DNA of 64,000 bases from Stomorhina lunata. Its lineage: Eukaryota; Arthropoda; Insecta; Diptera; Rhiniidae. Numbering within the stretch: the first letter of the stretch is position 1; each line of letters opens with the position of its first letter. A program made the translations under genes and the position numbers. Location: contig OW121740.1 in assembly GCA_933228675.1 (NCBI GenBank), forward strand, positions 129,167,299 to 129,231,298, written 5' to 3'. Shown piece after piece: positions 1 to 13,759 of the stretch. The notes under the pieces are model-generated. The model had not been told where the DNA came from. It saw only the letters and a list, made by a program, of their open reading frames with translations, and did no database searches.

Positions 1-1280
1 CAAGATTTAAATGTGTGAATAATTTGTTAATGCACATGCAATAAAACAGATATTAAACAGAAATAGTTGGCAAAATTTTATACACAAAAAATTTTGTATG
101 GTGGATCAAAGCACTTTGTTGGTTTTTGGTGGATTATAGAACAACAGGTGTTTTTTTTTTGTATGATGGAAATTGGCGGTGCATAAATTAAAATGCATAA
201 TTAAATTAAAATTTAAAAGTGAGTTGAGAAAAATCCAAATATAAAATTAATTAAAATTTTAATTGAAATGAGTGGATGAATATATTTATAATTACCTTAA
301 ATAAAATTGCAGAAATTTCATAAAAAAATATAGCAAAAACCAAATTAACAAAAATTAAAAAAAATAATAAAATTTTAATATAATAGAGTGTAAAAATTTG
401 AAATTGCATACTAGTGTAAAAAAATAACATGATCTTAATTACAAATATAATAATTGGAAAAATTTTTAACGATTTTAATTACAAAAATAATTGAAAAAAA
501 TTTCAAAACAAGTGCCATCTTTCATTTTAAGTGGCATTAAACAAATCTGTGTGAAATTTTTGCATTAAAGAAATCCATAAAAACTAGTATAGTACATATA
601 GGTATATATGTATATTAATTTTGAGTGCAATATAATATCAGAAAGTGAATTTTGACTTGACACATGCATTTTAAGTGATTTCGTGACACATGTAATAACA
701 AATTAAACCAATCAAAATTGTGATGCAATTTTAATTAGAAAGTGAAAAATTGTGAAGCAAATTTATGAAAAGTTAAACCAAGAAATTTTGAATTTAAAGT
801 TTTACATTAGTGTATTGCACTAAGCTTCCAATTTATTTCAATTATTGTTTTATTGTAATAAATATTTTGTGAAAAAAACCAAAAAATGTTGGTGAAAAAA
901 TTTCCACGACCCGTTTCGATGGTTGGCCTAACCATCTTCATGAATTGAAAAAAAATCTGAAAAATTAACAATGCATCAGAGATATCAGCCATTACTGCTA
1001 AGCAGCCCTTGCTTAGAGTTACAAACTCTTGTTAGATGCAAAAGTGGCTTATCATGCCTAACAAGCTACCATTACCGTCAATGTTCAAACTGCAGTCATT
1101 GATCGAAAAACAAAATTTTAGATTTTTTAATAATCTAAATAAAAGTGATCACTATAATTTTTAACAAAAGAAAAACAAAAACAAAAAAAAAAACGATACT
1201 GATAAGATATCGTTAAAAGTGTGAAAATAGATTAATTATCTATAGAAAAAATTAAAAAAAAATGTCCCAAAAAGTTTGTA
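1..1280. other. AT-rich non-coding DNA
   Basis: Very AT-rich sequence with many A and T runs and no coding frame of note. A short more complex patch at about 895-1110 is not recognised. Nothing else supportable was seen. Confidence 0.5.
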
Positions 1281-1284
1281 GCCT

Positions 1285-1550
1285 AAAATAGAAAAAAAAA
1301 ACTTGTGATAAAATTTTCTTCTATTTGGAAATATAGTAAGCATTAAGATGCTATATAACGATTATAAGCGATCATCCTATTTCTTCTTTAAATTGTTTTT
1401 AGTACAGTTTGTCTTTAGCCTCGAAATAAGCCTCAGTTTCGACGGTAACCTCTTCATCGGCGTAAAATTCTTGACAAGGAGCGAGAATAGATTTCGATCG
1501 AAAAAACAGTGGCGGAAGTGATTCGAAGGCAAATCCATGCCACTTTGATA
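1285..1550 (-). pseudogene. mariner transposase C-terminal relic
   Basis: Reading the minus strand from about 1530 down to 1370 gives a stretch rich in Glu, Asp and aromatic residues (EEVTVETEAYFEAKDK), followed by a stop and a frameshifted tail. This resembles the C-terminal end of mariner transposases, just after the catalytic core. No upstream catalytic D,D triad is visible, so it is a 3' fragment. The family call rests on this short motif only. A second, longer mariner relic lies at 53.35-53.85 kb on the other strand. Confidence 0.5.
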
Positions 1551-4015
1551 TCGTTTTAATTAATTTGTAATTTTATATGGTTTGTTCGATTATGAGCCTA
1601 TGTTGTAATAAATATTTAGATTCTCAGTTATCTCGATCAACTTCTTTTTATGATCATCCAAAATTATTTTGTGGATTTATTTCTCGTTAACAATCTGTTC
1701 GAGATGTCCAAAGCGTACGTCGCACTGTAATTTCCAAAGTAAAATATTGGCTTAAACTGTATTCTTCACCAAAAAGCAGTGTTTTTTTAATACACGAAAT
1801 TGTGTAAACATTTTATTTAAACTAAAAGTTTCATCATTCAAAATGTAATATCTCGCAAACTAATATACCAAAAATAAGTCATATTTTATACCAGCAACGA
1901 TCTATACGTATGTTTTTGGCAATGAGCTTTTCAGCCCACCTGTAATTTGTCGTTATACATATAAATTATCGATACCGCTAAGATATCGTTATTCGGGATA
2001 TATCGGTATATGATGGAAGCCGATCGTTTTTAAATCGTTCGATTTCTGATATATTTTTTAGTCTTGGTTTGAAATTTTTTGTGGAAATGGGAAAAACATG
2101 ATCACAAAAATATAACTGAAATCGATCGATTTCTATTACATACACAACGATTTCCATACTTAAACATAAGTGCATAAAATAAAAATTTTGTCGATAAAAA
2201 TAATTATTTAAAAAAAAATGTCAATAGTGAATTTTCTTTGTAAATATAAAATCAAATTCAATATGAAGACGTTCGAGCCAAAACGCAACGATTCTACTTT
2301 TTGAAAAAATTGAGTTAATAATGCAGTTTTACTCTACATACTTGTCTTTATAGTTACAAAAAATTTAATTGCAAAACACGCCTATTAATTCTTTACAAAA
2401 AAAACTTAAAATAAACGATCGTACGAAAACGTAACAATTTTTATAAAAGTTGAACTTTTACCAACAATTTTCATTTGACAGGTTTCATATACCAAAAAAG
2501 ATATTTCTTATATTTTTTTACTAAAATAGTAAAACATTGTTCATTCCGATCGTTTTAAACGTAACTTATTATATTCATCGAACGTAGATTTTAACTTTTT
2601 CAAATCATTTTGGATGATAGAAATGCGAATTAATTAAATAGATCACTCAGGCCATCATGTTATGACTTTAAGCACTAATTATATTCCAATAAGAACAATT
2701 ACGTTTTTAACAAATTATAGTAAAAAAAAAATTGTCTTAATGTACCTAAAATGATTTATGATGGAATTGTTAAGTTTTGTTGTGAACGTCTACATATACT
2801 AATAAACATTTGTAAAAGAAAGATTAAAATTAAAAAAGCTTTTGACTTATGTTTTGATGGCAACTCTACAGATCATACTCTGAATTTAAAAGTCAAATTA
2901 GAACCCATCTGGACCCATCATAAGAATTATTTTAACTTTAATTTTTATTTATTTAATCTAACGCAATACAATTTAGTACTGAAACTGGCGGTTATTTTTT
3001 GAAATTTTAAAACAATAATTTCAAAAAATAACCGCAAAAGGGTTCTTAAAACATGTCGTAAAACCTGTTTATACCTGAAATAATTTATAGATGTTACTCG
3101 CCCTCCAAATTAAGCCCTCTTACTTAAGGTATATGTGATAACCGAATTGAATAAGTTTTTAAAGATAATTCTAAATATAGTTGAAAATAAAATTAAATTT
3201 GAAAAAATTAAGATGCTATTAAAATTTGATGATATCGGAAATATAATGCAACTCGTATATAGCCCATTCATACGCTTTAAATTTGTTTTATGTAAGCTTC
3301 CCGACAGCGTAGAGAAAATGACATATATAGGTGCTCAGTAGAATATCCAGGGCCCAAATCGCTGCATTCGATATGGATCGAAATGTAAGATATTTTAAAA
3401 ACATTTGTATAACATACTTTTAGGGTAATCTAAACAATACAGCAGGACAAAATATATACTTTTTTTGTTAGATTTCTAGTCAGATTGTAAGCATCTAGAT
3501 TTCTTAGTCGGATTGTTAGCATCTAGTATTGAGCTTCAATGCCTCTATTTCACTTTTTTTGTGTCAGCTCTAGTTTTCGAGATATTATTTTTTTTTAAGA
3601 AAACTACGTATTTATGCTATTTATAGTAACGTAACTTATAAACGGTTCATTCTATTCAGCAAAAATAGAAAATCGAAATTCAGCGACAATATTGTCTTTA
3701 TGCTGCATTATTACAATTTTGATTCCATGGAATATTTACGGAGATATCACTCAACTTTTGATAAAAAAAAAACATTTTCTTATAAATTTTTTTATTTTTT
3801 AAAAATTCATACAAAAACCGTTTTTTCAGTCATATCGTGAAATATGTTGCGTACATAGAAATCTTGCTATATCTATCCACAACTGTAGGTTTTATATCAA
3901 AATATCATTAAAAGAAAATATGTTATACATACAACGAAAAATTTATTGATCTATTTTTTTTTAAACAAGCAAAAATCACGATATAGATTCACAAAATTTA
4001 TACGCACTTACTTAA
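1551..4015. other. AT-rich non-coding DNA
   Basis: No recognisable gene. Short open frames (for example 2751-3002 and 3135-3341) have lysine/asparagine/phenylalanine-rich products expected from AT-rich random sequence. A small inverted repeat occurs near 2990-3035, where a 'cggttattttttgaaatt' stretch and its complement lie close together. Confidence 0.45.
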
Positions 4016-4020
4016 ATGGC

Positions 4021-4485
4021 CTATAGTAACAACCTGTTTAGTTCAAAGATGGAGCATATTTTAGAATTCCATGCGCTTTTATTTTGCGTGCATATTCTCC
4101 CATTTCTTATGCCAAGTTTTGAAAGATATACTTCTACTTGGTCTTTCGATTGAAGTTTTGGACGCCCTCTTCTACGAGTTCCCTCAGGATCATTATCAAA
4201 CACTTTTCTTGCCGGAGTATTTTCATCCATTCGCACAACATGTCCTAGCCAGCGCAGCCGCTGTTGCCTAATGCGTTTTGCTATATATATGTCAGCGTAT
4301 AACTCACGAAGCTCATGGTTCATACGACGTCGATACTTATTATTGACGCAGACTGGTCCAAATATTTTTCGTAGGATTTTCCTCTCAAACACTCCAAGGA
4401 TAGCTTCATCTGCCTGTGCAAGTACCCATGATTCTGTAGCATACAGTAACACGGGTAGTATAAGCGTTTTATAGAGCGTAACTTA
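4021..4485 (-). pseudogene. non-LTR retrotransposon RT C-terminal fragment
   Basis: A minus-strand frame of about 143 codons (4452 to 4021) has the layout of the C-terminal tail of a non-LTR reverse transcriptase. It starts with a YATESW-type motif and a ferredoxin-like stretch (GVFERKILRKIFGP), and continues with RQQRLRWLGHVVRMDEN and GTRRRGRPK. The RT palm and the endonuclease are absent, so this is a 5'-truncated, dead copy, as is usual for LINE insertions. A shorter paralogous piece is present at 12,070-12,230 on the same strand. The exact clade is not settled. Confidence 0.75.
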
Positions 4486-5508
4486 CACAAAATTATTTTA
4501 TCACAAAATTAATAACAAAATCAAAACTATTAAGTCCGTATTAACAAGTAATATTGCATTTAATGCAGGACATATATGCCTTTATGGCTGTAGAAAAATA
4601 CTAAAACTTTTGTTATTATTGCTATTTTTATGAATTTTTCAAAAACGAACAAATTTTTTAAATTATATCTTTTCCCCATATATTTGGCTATATCTCCAAA
4701 ACTACTGATTCTAGTAAATATTATGTTAGGGCAGCATGAAGGAAATATTTTAGCTAAATTTTGTTTTTCCCTTGCACTAAGTAGGATAAAATGTTCTTCA
4801 GTTGTGTTACTCAAAATCGTTTAACTACTTTTAAACAAAATTATATCTCGATAACTAAAGCTCAGGAATTATAGCCCTATATAAAATATATACAAATTAA
4901 CTTAAAAAAATTAAGGTACCATTTTTCGAGTTGTGCTGCATAATGTATAACATATAAGGTCTACTACATTGTAACTTGTTTGTCAAATGTTCGCCGATAG
5001 TAAAGGAATAAATTTTAACTTAATATTTTGAGAAATGTTTAGATATCATATGTTATTCAAATTTTTGCATAATAAATTTTTTTGAAAATTCCTTAAGTAC
5101 ACAATATTTTGCTTACAAGCTTTTTTATCTTATTACCTATTTTTGAACACCTAAATACCAAGGTATAGCTTTCAATTCTTCGACCAAATAAATGAGGTAT
5201 CACTGCAGGCAACTATGTCTCTATATAATTGAAATAATACACGTATCTTTAGAATTTTATTAAGCTCTCCAAATAGTTTTTTTGACCGAAATGTTAAAAA
5301 CGAGGATGTGGACATATAAATGGATATAGAGATACTTAGGCAATGTCCGTCTGTACTAGTAATCAAAGTGAAAACATGTTTGGACACAATATATGTAATC
5401 ATTTTAAGCTCATCTACGATCATTTAAGGTTGTTGCAAACATTGTTATCGTAACCAAAAATACCACCTGATCATGATCAACACATACAAACATTAAAAGA
5501 TTTTGATT
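4486..5508. other. AT-rich non-coding DNA
   Basis: No coding or RNA feature recognised. Two short overlapping frames at 4560-4824 on opposite strands look like chance frames in AT-rich sequence. Confidence 0.45.
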
Positions 5509-5510
5509 AA

Positions 5511-6306
5511 AACAAGTAAGAAAGCACTATAGTCGGTCAAGCCGACCATACGATACCCTTCACCACTAAGGTCAAAGGTGTTATTTTTCGTGTGTAAAGA
5601 CAAATATTTGCTAAATTTTGCCATCATACAAACATTTTCTCAAAACTTATATATTCAACCTGTTTCCGTCATTTGGACTTATATGAGAGCTAGGGTCAAA
5701 TGTGGACCGATTATCTCGAAATTTGGCAGATTAATTACAGTTGTTACAAAAATTATGTATGCAAAAAATAGACTCAAAATTTCCATTATCTTTAGATTTA
5801 CGAGCGTTTTAGTGATTTTTTGTCTCATTTAGTGCGTTTTTAAAGAAGAGTTTGTATGGGAGCTATGGTCAAATGTGGACCGATTTCAACAAAATGTTGT
5901 ACAGTGATTTTAGTTGACATAAGCAGTATTTGTTTTAAATTTCATGAAAAACTATTGATATTCGTGGCCAATATAGCAATTCCGGGAAGTGGGACCTATG
6001 GGAGGTACCATAAATAATGGACCAATTTTGACCAATTTCAATAGCCATGGTCCCATTATCAAAAAAATGATCTGTGCCAAATTTCATCAAATTATCTTTA
6101 GAATTGCGACCTGTAGTTTGATTACAAGGTTTACATGGGGGTCCAGCCAGCCAGACGGACGGACGGACATCGCTAAATCGACTCAGAAAGTGATTCTAAG
6201 CCTATTGGTATACTAAAAGGTGGGTCTAAGACAAATATTTCTATGCGTTACAAACATCAGCACAAACTTATAATACCCTTTCCACCTATGGTGGTGAAGG
6301 GTATAA
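5511..6306 (+). mobile_element. short TIR element (MITE-like), copy 1
   Basis: About 0.8 kb element. The inner terminal motif ATACCCTTCACCAC (5553-5566) is repeated in inverted form as GTGGTGAAGGGTAT (6291-6304). A 5' extension has a small hairpin, GTCGG...CCGAC, at 5533-5547. The body contains motifs recurring all over the window (gagctatggtcaaatgtgga) and a short (ACGG)n tract near 6165. A near-identical copy lies inverted at 57,240-58,008, and a third, split copy at 58,307-60,347. No transposase is encoded; the 75-codon frame inside is not coding in my view. Confidence 0.75.
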
Positions 6307-6309
6307 AAA

Positions 6310-9300
6310 TCTTTAATTTAATTGTCACTAGTCATTGACATTTTTATATAAGTTTCATTTGAGGAAATCAAGCAAATACTTTCAAACTAAAATTCCTTTT
6401 ATTGCCACAACCAACAAAATACAAACAAACATTTTATTGTAACATTACGAAATAAATTTGTCATTAAATTAATTTACTAATTAAAACAATGACTTAAGGA
6501 ACCGAAAAACAAACATTTGGCCAAAATAACATAAATAACTTTTAAAATAATTTAAATCTAACAAAGTATAAACAAAACTAATAAAATAATTAATTTCATT
6601 GAACATTTGGGGGAAAAAAACTCCCTCAACATACACACACGACAACATACGATCGATCGTAAAACATGTTCAATTTAAATTTAAACATTTTCAATGGAAA
6701 ATAAAAGAAAATTTTAAAATTTAAGAAAAATACATAAAAAAAAAAAAAACATTAAAGTGAAAGGTAAATTTTTTGCTGGAGTATTAGTCTTTTTTGGGAT
6801 TTCTATTATTTAATCTTCATTAAAACTTTTTTAAGCTCAAGAGTTTGTATTTGCAAATTGTAAATAAGTGAATATTCATAAGTTGAAATGGAAAATCAGG
6901 CTAATCCTATGCGGACTGCAAAGAGTTAGTTTGAAGTCTAAATCTTGATAAACATTTTAAGTGAAAAACGTCAGTGAAATAGTGTTTTTTTTTTTTGTTG
7001 TACTTCTTACAAGTTTGTTAGTTTTCTGCTAATCATGGAACTTGTTGGAATTAAACAGACAGGCGGAAAGACAGACGATTAAACTTGGAGAATACATATG
7101 TGAGCCAGATCATCATTTAGACTGCCTAGGAGTAGTGGATTTTAAATTAAGAAAACACAAACTTTTTTTCGTTAATTTACTATTTGTTAGTTTTATAGTC
7201 TTAACCGTATAATGGCCAAATATAATCAGCCAACTTTTACTTACTACAATTTCTATTACAAGCCTGATCAAGCAACAGAAAATATATTTGAAACAAAACG
7301 TAAAAATTTACTTGCAACATTAAACACATCATCATCATTGTCAATCTCATAATCCTGTTAAACGTCATCATTATCTTTCTAAAAGAAACAAGTCAGTTTC
7401 TTGTCTGCCTCAAAAGCCTTTAGGTTCTTCATACTTGTTTAAATGTTGCTTATTGCAATATTGTGTGGCTTACAACACCATCATCACCATGGCCAAGCAC
7501 CACCATTCTCTGGCTGCACACTTCACTAGACTTCAAAGTAAATTTTTGCAATGACGTTTTTAGGACTTTCGTATGCGCAGCTACAACGTCATGGCCGGCG
7601 CATGCAATTGACCTCATTTAATACCTATGGAGAGAAAAAACTGAACAAACTGAGTGTCGGTCTCAAACTTAGTCATTCATTTTGGTTGCTTTAGTCAATT
7701 TCCAAACCAAATAATTTTACCTCATTTGAGTTGTTTGTGGGACATTATAAATGTGCAAAAGAAATACAAATTTAGGTAGAATTGCAAAGAAAAAAAGAAA
7801 AAATTTGAGTAAAATCGAGAAAGTAAAGTCGGTTCAGTTGTTGCATGAGATACCCTACAGCACTGAGTTAGGTTGTCTTATAGATTTCAAGTAAATTTCC
7901 TGTATAGAGTAGAGTGAGGGCTGATTTAATTGACTAGCCTCCTTAACTTGATAGCTAGGCCTTTTATTACATGAAAACTATTAGAACTGAAGTGATATCC
8001 GGGTGAAGTGTATACATTTAAACTATGTCAAATATGATCCGTTTCCCACTAAAGCGTATATATAACATATTTAGGGCTTGATGTTTATATACACATAAAG
8101 CGGCGCACTATCCAATTTCTTGTTTCATTGGTCCGATTCTCCCTTTTGTTAAACCTAAATGAAACAGGTAGGTTTCACAGATTCTACTGATAAGGAGAAC
8201 GTAGTAAATTTAATCTGCTATCTTACCAAAATATGTCTATGCTAATATTATTGAAAAAAATCTAAGTTTAAAATTTGAAGGCGATCAAAATGTAAATTTT
8301 CTTTAATGTGAGGAACATAGTTTCATTTATAATTACCTTAAATGGTTATGGAGATTCAGAACAAGAAGTATTGAGGGCTTTGATCGTTTCTTTTAACTAA
8401 GAATTTCATCTGCTTAAAAAAACAAATGTCAAAAAAATTTGAGGTCTGTTCTAGTTTATAAGATCTTAGTGAGTTAGCACGTCGACTTCTTGGCACAACA
8501 AATCAAATTCTGGCGTAACTGAGCTCCAGTTACGGCAATATCAGATCACCTTATTATAGTGTTTTTGCTGCAAAAAAAAACATTTTTTGACCACCACTTT
8601 TAAACAATCTAATGATGCTGTTCTATATAGAAGAGTCTAGATATTAATGATCAATAATTGTTTTCAAGAAAAAGTTATATAATGTTTTATAAAAAATTAA
8701 TTGAAATATACTTAATGTTCTAAAACGAAAAGTGATGAAATTTTTAACAAACTCAGTAGCTCATGCATCGAAAATAGCTTTAATCTTGATGTCGATTTAA
8801 TCAAGAAACAGAAAAAACCTTTATCTCTTATAAAGCTTAGGAGATATCAGTAAATCAAAAAAGCTCTACTAAATTCAGTGTTTTCGTTTTTCTTTGGACA
8901 AAAACTAAGTTGACTCGGATTCCCAACTGTAACCCCGTGAAAGGTGAAAGTCTTTTCTTTAGGTTGGGCGAAAAAAATTCAAAGAAATTTACCGATCGTA
9001 GAAAAAAGTTCAAAATTCTTTTAAGAAACCACATAAATTTATGTTACGCATAATTAAAGCAAAAAGTATTGCAGTCGTTTAGGCGTAACTTTTAAGTCAA
9101 ATTCAATTTAAGTGTAAATGCTTTTACCCGTAGGATTCGACGATTTCAACCAAAATTATTAGAGATCTTCTTTGTGTCAACCGTCTATTGGTTGTGCAGA
9201 ATTTCATCATTTCAAATTCTGTTAAGAATTAAGTATGTACATTGAAAAGAAAAAATTTGTGAAAAAATGGGGGTCTAAGGCAGAATTTCAACCAACATTA

Positions 9301-9480
9301 ATAGATGTGTGTTGAATTTTAGCAAATTCTGTTCAGAATTGCAGTTTGTACATTGAGAACAAAAAGTGGTGAAAAATGAGGGCCCAAGGCAGGTACCCCA
9401 AAGAGTCAACAGATTTCAAAAATTTTTTGATTTAATCGTATCTATAAAAGAACAAGTATGCAAAATTTCCTTGTTGTAGA
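6310..9480. other. non-coding DNA, no gene recognised
   Basis: AT-rich sequence with somewhat more complex patches (7370-7700, including a CA/GC-richer stretch near 7560-7610). It could be intron or intergenic host DNA. No frame, RNA or repeat could be supported. A weak tRNA-like stretch near 8470-8530 is too degenerate to call. Confidence 0.4.
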
Positions 9481-9519
9481 AGCACTCCTTCTATTTTTCG
9501 ATGTATGAAGAAACACCAC

Positions 9520-9780
9520 TGTGCGACCTACATCACTAGCACGCTGTCGATGTAAAATAAATAAATTTGCTGTGGAATAGAAAGCTTAAACAATGCGCCA
9601 AGCTAACAACAGATGTTGCAACTTCACTGACGTGCAATTACAGTTTTAAATAGAATTAAGCTTTATCTCTCATAATTACTACCTTTCCCCTCTCCACTAT
9701 AATCTTTCCGAAGAAGGTAACCCAATTCGTATATGTGGTATTTGGCAGAATGATACTTCTATTTAAAAAATTGAGTATCG
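9520..9780. repeat. dispersed repeat shared with 54.0-54.3 kb
   Basis: This segment aligns by eye with about 54,030-54,290. Shared blocks include 'aaaataaataaa', 'gcaacttcactg', a pyrimidine-rich 'ctctccac/ctctacca' stretch and 'acccaattcgtatat'. Both are in the same orientation. It is probably a decayed non-autonomous element; ends not defined. Confidence 0.5.
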
Positions 9781-9789
9781 GTTAAGGCT

Positions 9790-11500
9790 TTAAAACTCGA
9801 TTGATATACAAATAGTATATTTTTCTAGAGAATATGTGTGTGGTAGTTACAACAAATGATGAACTGATTTACTACAAATAGTCCAGACCCTTTACCTGGC
9901 AGGTTTTTCAATCATTGAAGAACATCAGAGTCTCAGCTTTCGAAGTGCTTGAAATTTGCAACCAGATTCCAACCCAGCCAATGCTTGTTCAGAGTAATGT
10001 ATAAACGTTTCCTCAAAAGTTCAATAGGTGTGGTTCAACCTCAAAAATCCATCTTCAGGTACTCTTACTCGCAAAGCCAGTCAACTCGACCAAAAGGTTA
10101 TTAAAACATATCAAATTATATAGGGTCTATTCTTGAATATATTAAATTCAGAAGAGATATCTTTATAATGATCTAAAGCTAGCATGGGCGAAAAATTTAT
10201 TTGCTATAACTAGTTTTAGGCAAATAAATTCTGCTGAATCACAAACACGACTTATCCCAGTCAGCATGTTTGTTATTTTCTGATCATATTTGACTCTTTT
10301 TCGACTGCCTCGGACGATTTATACAATCGAATACTGTGCCTTCGGAAGAAAATGGTACCCTAGCCGCGACTCCCTTAAGAGGATCTGCTATGAACACCTT
10401 TCTGAACCGTTTCTGAGTTTTTACGAGCTATTTTTGACTCAATTTTGATTATATTTTTAATTGATTTTAAAAAAAGTAACATATTCTTTACAATTGTACA
10501 TATGAATTGAGTTACCTTAGAGAGAGAGTATATAAATGAAGTGTGGTGAAAAGTCTATTTTTAGAACACTGAAGAAGTTGCTCTATTTCTTGTTATTTTT
10601 TTATTATTCTTCGAGGACCGCGACCTGGATCGAACTCAGGCTAAACATGATATATTATGTTTCGTAGTCGGCGGCTAACGATCCTTAATCTAGAGTGTTT
10701 ATTTACAAATGGAGGCATATTTAGGAATCGAATTCAGAAAGTTCCAATAAATATACATACATATATTTCGATTATTTTCAAACAAAGTAAACCCCTTACC
10801 TATACTAAAGTAGGGTATAAAAACGCAACACAAAAAAAAGTAAACAGAGACAATGTCTGAAGCTGACTGCACTTTTACCGCCAAGTGCTTAACTGCTTTT
10901 TGCTTTGTCTTTTCGGTAATTTAAAACCATTTTTTATTTCGGTAAAGAAAAACGCAATTTCTTTACTCTTACGTTCCAGTGAATGAGGTCAGTACATAAC
11001 TAAATAAAAAAAAATCATGTTAAACAATTCAAAAAGAAATTCACAAAGATAAACTTAAAATAATAGTTATTGAAGAAAGAAATATTTGTATCAATAAGTT
11101 CAACTACTCGTATGCATTTGTTATTTTTTTTTTTTGCTATGATTTCAAAAGTGATCTACATTTTTTTCACATTTTTCCTACTTGGTTTTTATTTTTATTT
11201 ATTAATATTATTATTCAGAAAAATGCGCATTGTTAGCCGTATTTTGCATTTTTTTCGGTTTTAGTTTCATTGTGATTTTTCACAATTGAAATTTTAGCAA
11301 ATCGCGATGAAGTTTTTTTTTTGTTTGTAAAGAAAAGGAGTTTGTTATAGTTTTAATGGCATTTTAGTAAATGTTAAGATATGACATTCAAGACTTTCTT
11401 CCACTTTTGGTCAGACATACATATTAAAAGCTTTATCTGATTTGGACTAGAAATACAAAACCAAAGAATAAATTTATTTGATTTAAAATTTTTAATTTAT
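9790..11500. other. non-coding DNA, no gene recognised
   Basis: No coding frame of note. A weak tRNA-like T-arm (minus strand, GAGTTCGATCCAGG around 10,620-10,645) suggests a degenerate tRNA-derived repeat near 10,610-10,700, but no cloverleaf can be drawn. Confidence 0.35.
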
Positions 11501-11756
11501 ACAAATACCCAGTAAAACTTTTCATTACCAAATAATGAGTTAAACAGTTAAACTATTGAACACGAACTACTTACTCATTCGCTGTTTAAGTCATTACATT
11601 AACATGGGGATGTCATTGGAGGCAAGTACTTACCAATTGCAGAAAAGTAATGACTTGGGTAAGCAATTTGAAAGCAACAACAACAACAGCAACAACTTTT
11701 TTGTTGTTGTTTTATTAAAAACATATATTTTTAAACGAAATACAAAATTTTTTTTA

Positions 11757-11829
11757 TGATCCCATGGGGGCTCGAACCCAGACCCTCCGACTGCTAGGCA
11801 GAGACTCTTCCACTGAGCTACTTCATATG
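11757..11829 (-). pseudogene. tRNA-like sequence (degenerate, Ala-AGC-like loop)
   Basis: On the minus strand there is an A-box-like D arm (TAGCTCAGTGGAAGAGT), an anticodon-type loop CTAGCAG in a mostly paired stem (would read AGC), and a B-box (GGTTCGAGCCCC). The acceptor ends do not pair and the T stem pairs at only three positions, so it is not a working tRNA as read. An A-run follows its 3' end on the minus strand, consistent with a retroposed tRNA or a SINE head. Confidence 0.45.
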
Positions 11830-12069
11830 TTGAAAACTTAGCAGCTTATATTTAATATAAACAATTTTTATTTTTAGATCCAAAATCATATGAAAATAAC
11901 TTTGTTTTTCCCTGCTTTTTTTTGCTTTGTTGTAATTTTTGGAAAAACATTTTTATACGATTTTTTGTAATTATTTTAAAACTTTTTTAAAATTATTTTA
12001 AAACTTAAACAATTTAAATCTTATTTTTTGTATAAGTTTTTACATAAGATTGACTCTTACTAACTTAAA

Positions 12070-12230
12070 TGTTACAACCTGTTAAGGTCAAAGTCCGAGC
12101 ATATTTTAGAATTCCATGGATTTCGATCTTGTGCGAATATTCTCCAATTTTATAGGCCAAGCTTTGAAAAATATTCCTCTACTTGGTCTTTCTATCGAAG
12201 TTTCGGACATACTCCTCTATAATTAGGTAG
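12070..12230 (-). pseudogene. LINE 3' fragment (paralogue of 4.0-4.2 kb)
   Basis: About 150 bp matches 4,030-4,190 in order and orientation (shared 'gcatattttagaattccatg', 'ttctacttggtctttc' variants). It is a short non-LTR retrotransposon tail with no open frame. Confidence 0.6.
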
Positions 12231-12719
12231 TGGGACATTTCAATTCTAATTTTATCCTCTTCATTGTATTTGGTATTCAACATCCCCTACATAATCAAAA
12301 TTGACTCATGATGGTATTTTTTCATTAACGCGAGTTAGTTTTACAAATTTTTTTTACAGAAGATAATATTTAAGTTCTAAAAATTCAAAAATCATTTAAA
12401 GACTCTGTTAATAAAACAAACCTAAAAAAAATTGTTACCTTTGGTGTGATTTGACCAGGGGCCATTCAGATTAAATTACCATCTTAATTACAAATAAGTA
12501 CTTCTGTAATAACTTATTATTTATTCGGATGGTATGTTGTAGTCGTTACAAGGTAACCAGTTATCAGAGTACTTGCCATTACCAAAGTTTTGCTGGGTAT
12601 TTTGCCATATGAGTGCTTAATCTTAGGATCAATTTGAAATTATTCTTTTGGAAACAAAAAGCTTTTATAGAAAAATTATAATAGGCTTTTTAACTTACTA
12701 GTTTCAAAGTTAGAGCTTA

Positions 12720-13480
12720 TGCTAAGAATATTGATATACTATACTTAGAATCAGCCCCTGAGTCAATCTAACAACATTCATTCGAACAAACAAAAAAATG
12801 GTGATAAAACTTTATTTTGCATGAGTATATATGAGAAAATTAATAATGAGGACTCAAGTTTTCTTAATTTTAGATTCATGGTAACACAAGGTAAATCCTT
12901 AGGCGTCAAAGTAGACAACCTCATAAGTAAAAAGCTTTTGGTATGGTTGGTTTTGAAATGAGCTTGAAGAAACGAAGAAAAAACATTATTACTTTATAAT
13001 TACTAATTATAATATAAAGATGTTTCACTTCAGTACATTGATTTGCAGTATGGTCATTTTGAAAAGTCCCATTACTCTAATTTGAAAACAATTAATGGAG
13101 ACGATTATGTTTATGTGTTTTTTTGTTGTTTAATTTCACTTTTGGCAGAAAAAAGATGTATGAAGAGAAATATCTTTATACTTATTTATTATAGAGTCTT
13201 TTGTGTTCTGTAGGTTTTAAGTATTTCATTTCAGATATAACAAAAATAATTTAATTAATTTTTGACCGATTTTGCATTCGATATTAGGCCGATCATTTTT
13301 TAAAAAATGGTGGCATATAACCAACAGTTAAGGAAATAAAACGGTGTAAATTGTTCTTAAATATCTTGAACCGTTTTATGTTGAGAAATTTCCAAAGTCA
13401 AATATTTTTCGCAGATCGAAGAAAGTGCAATTTTTCCCATATCAATTTTTTACTTTTTACGAAGAAGTTTTGTACTAAAA
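12720..13480. repeat. dispersed repeat shared with 21.0-21.5 kb
   Basis: Several blocks recur in the same order and orientation at about 20,990-21,520. Examples are 'caaagtagac', 'gagcttgaagaa', 'ttcttaaatatcttgaa' and 'gagaaatttccaaagtcaaa'. The copies have diverged substantially. No coding content recognised. Confidence 0.5.
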
Positions 13481-13759
13481 GTTAATGTTTTACTAAATAT
13501 TCGTAGAGAATGGCACTGTAGGATAATTTCAAGCCAAATTTTAAGTCAGTATAGAATTCACTCTATGTACAGCATTGAACGAAATTTGGCAAATTTTTTA
13601 GAAAATTTTTGTGTTTTCAAACATATAACAAAAAAGTCAAGCCCATTTTTGGAACTTTCTGAAATTCAGTTATATAGCCCAATATAATCCCTTTAGATTT
13701 CAAAAATAAAAAGTAAAGCGAATTTATAAACGAATCAAGAGAATAGTATTTTATAAAAA

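Larger units (their letters stand above)
11508..12597. mobile_element. TIR element with CCCAGT...CTGGG ends (about 1.1 kb)
   Basis: The left end CCCAGTAAAACTTT (11,508) is matched by an inverted right end, AAAGTTTTGCTGGG, finishing at 12,597. Both ends are flanked by TA/AT. It contains the tRNA-like sequence at 11.76-11.83 kb and the LINE fragment at 12.07-12.23 kb. It shares terminal sequence with the elements at 51,314-52,109 and 60,952-61,749. No transposase seen. Confidence 0.55.

Noticed and set aside
8470..8530. tRNA-like stretch
   Set aside because: No pairable arms beyond a vague A-box and B-box.
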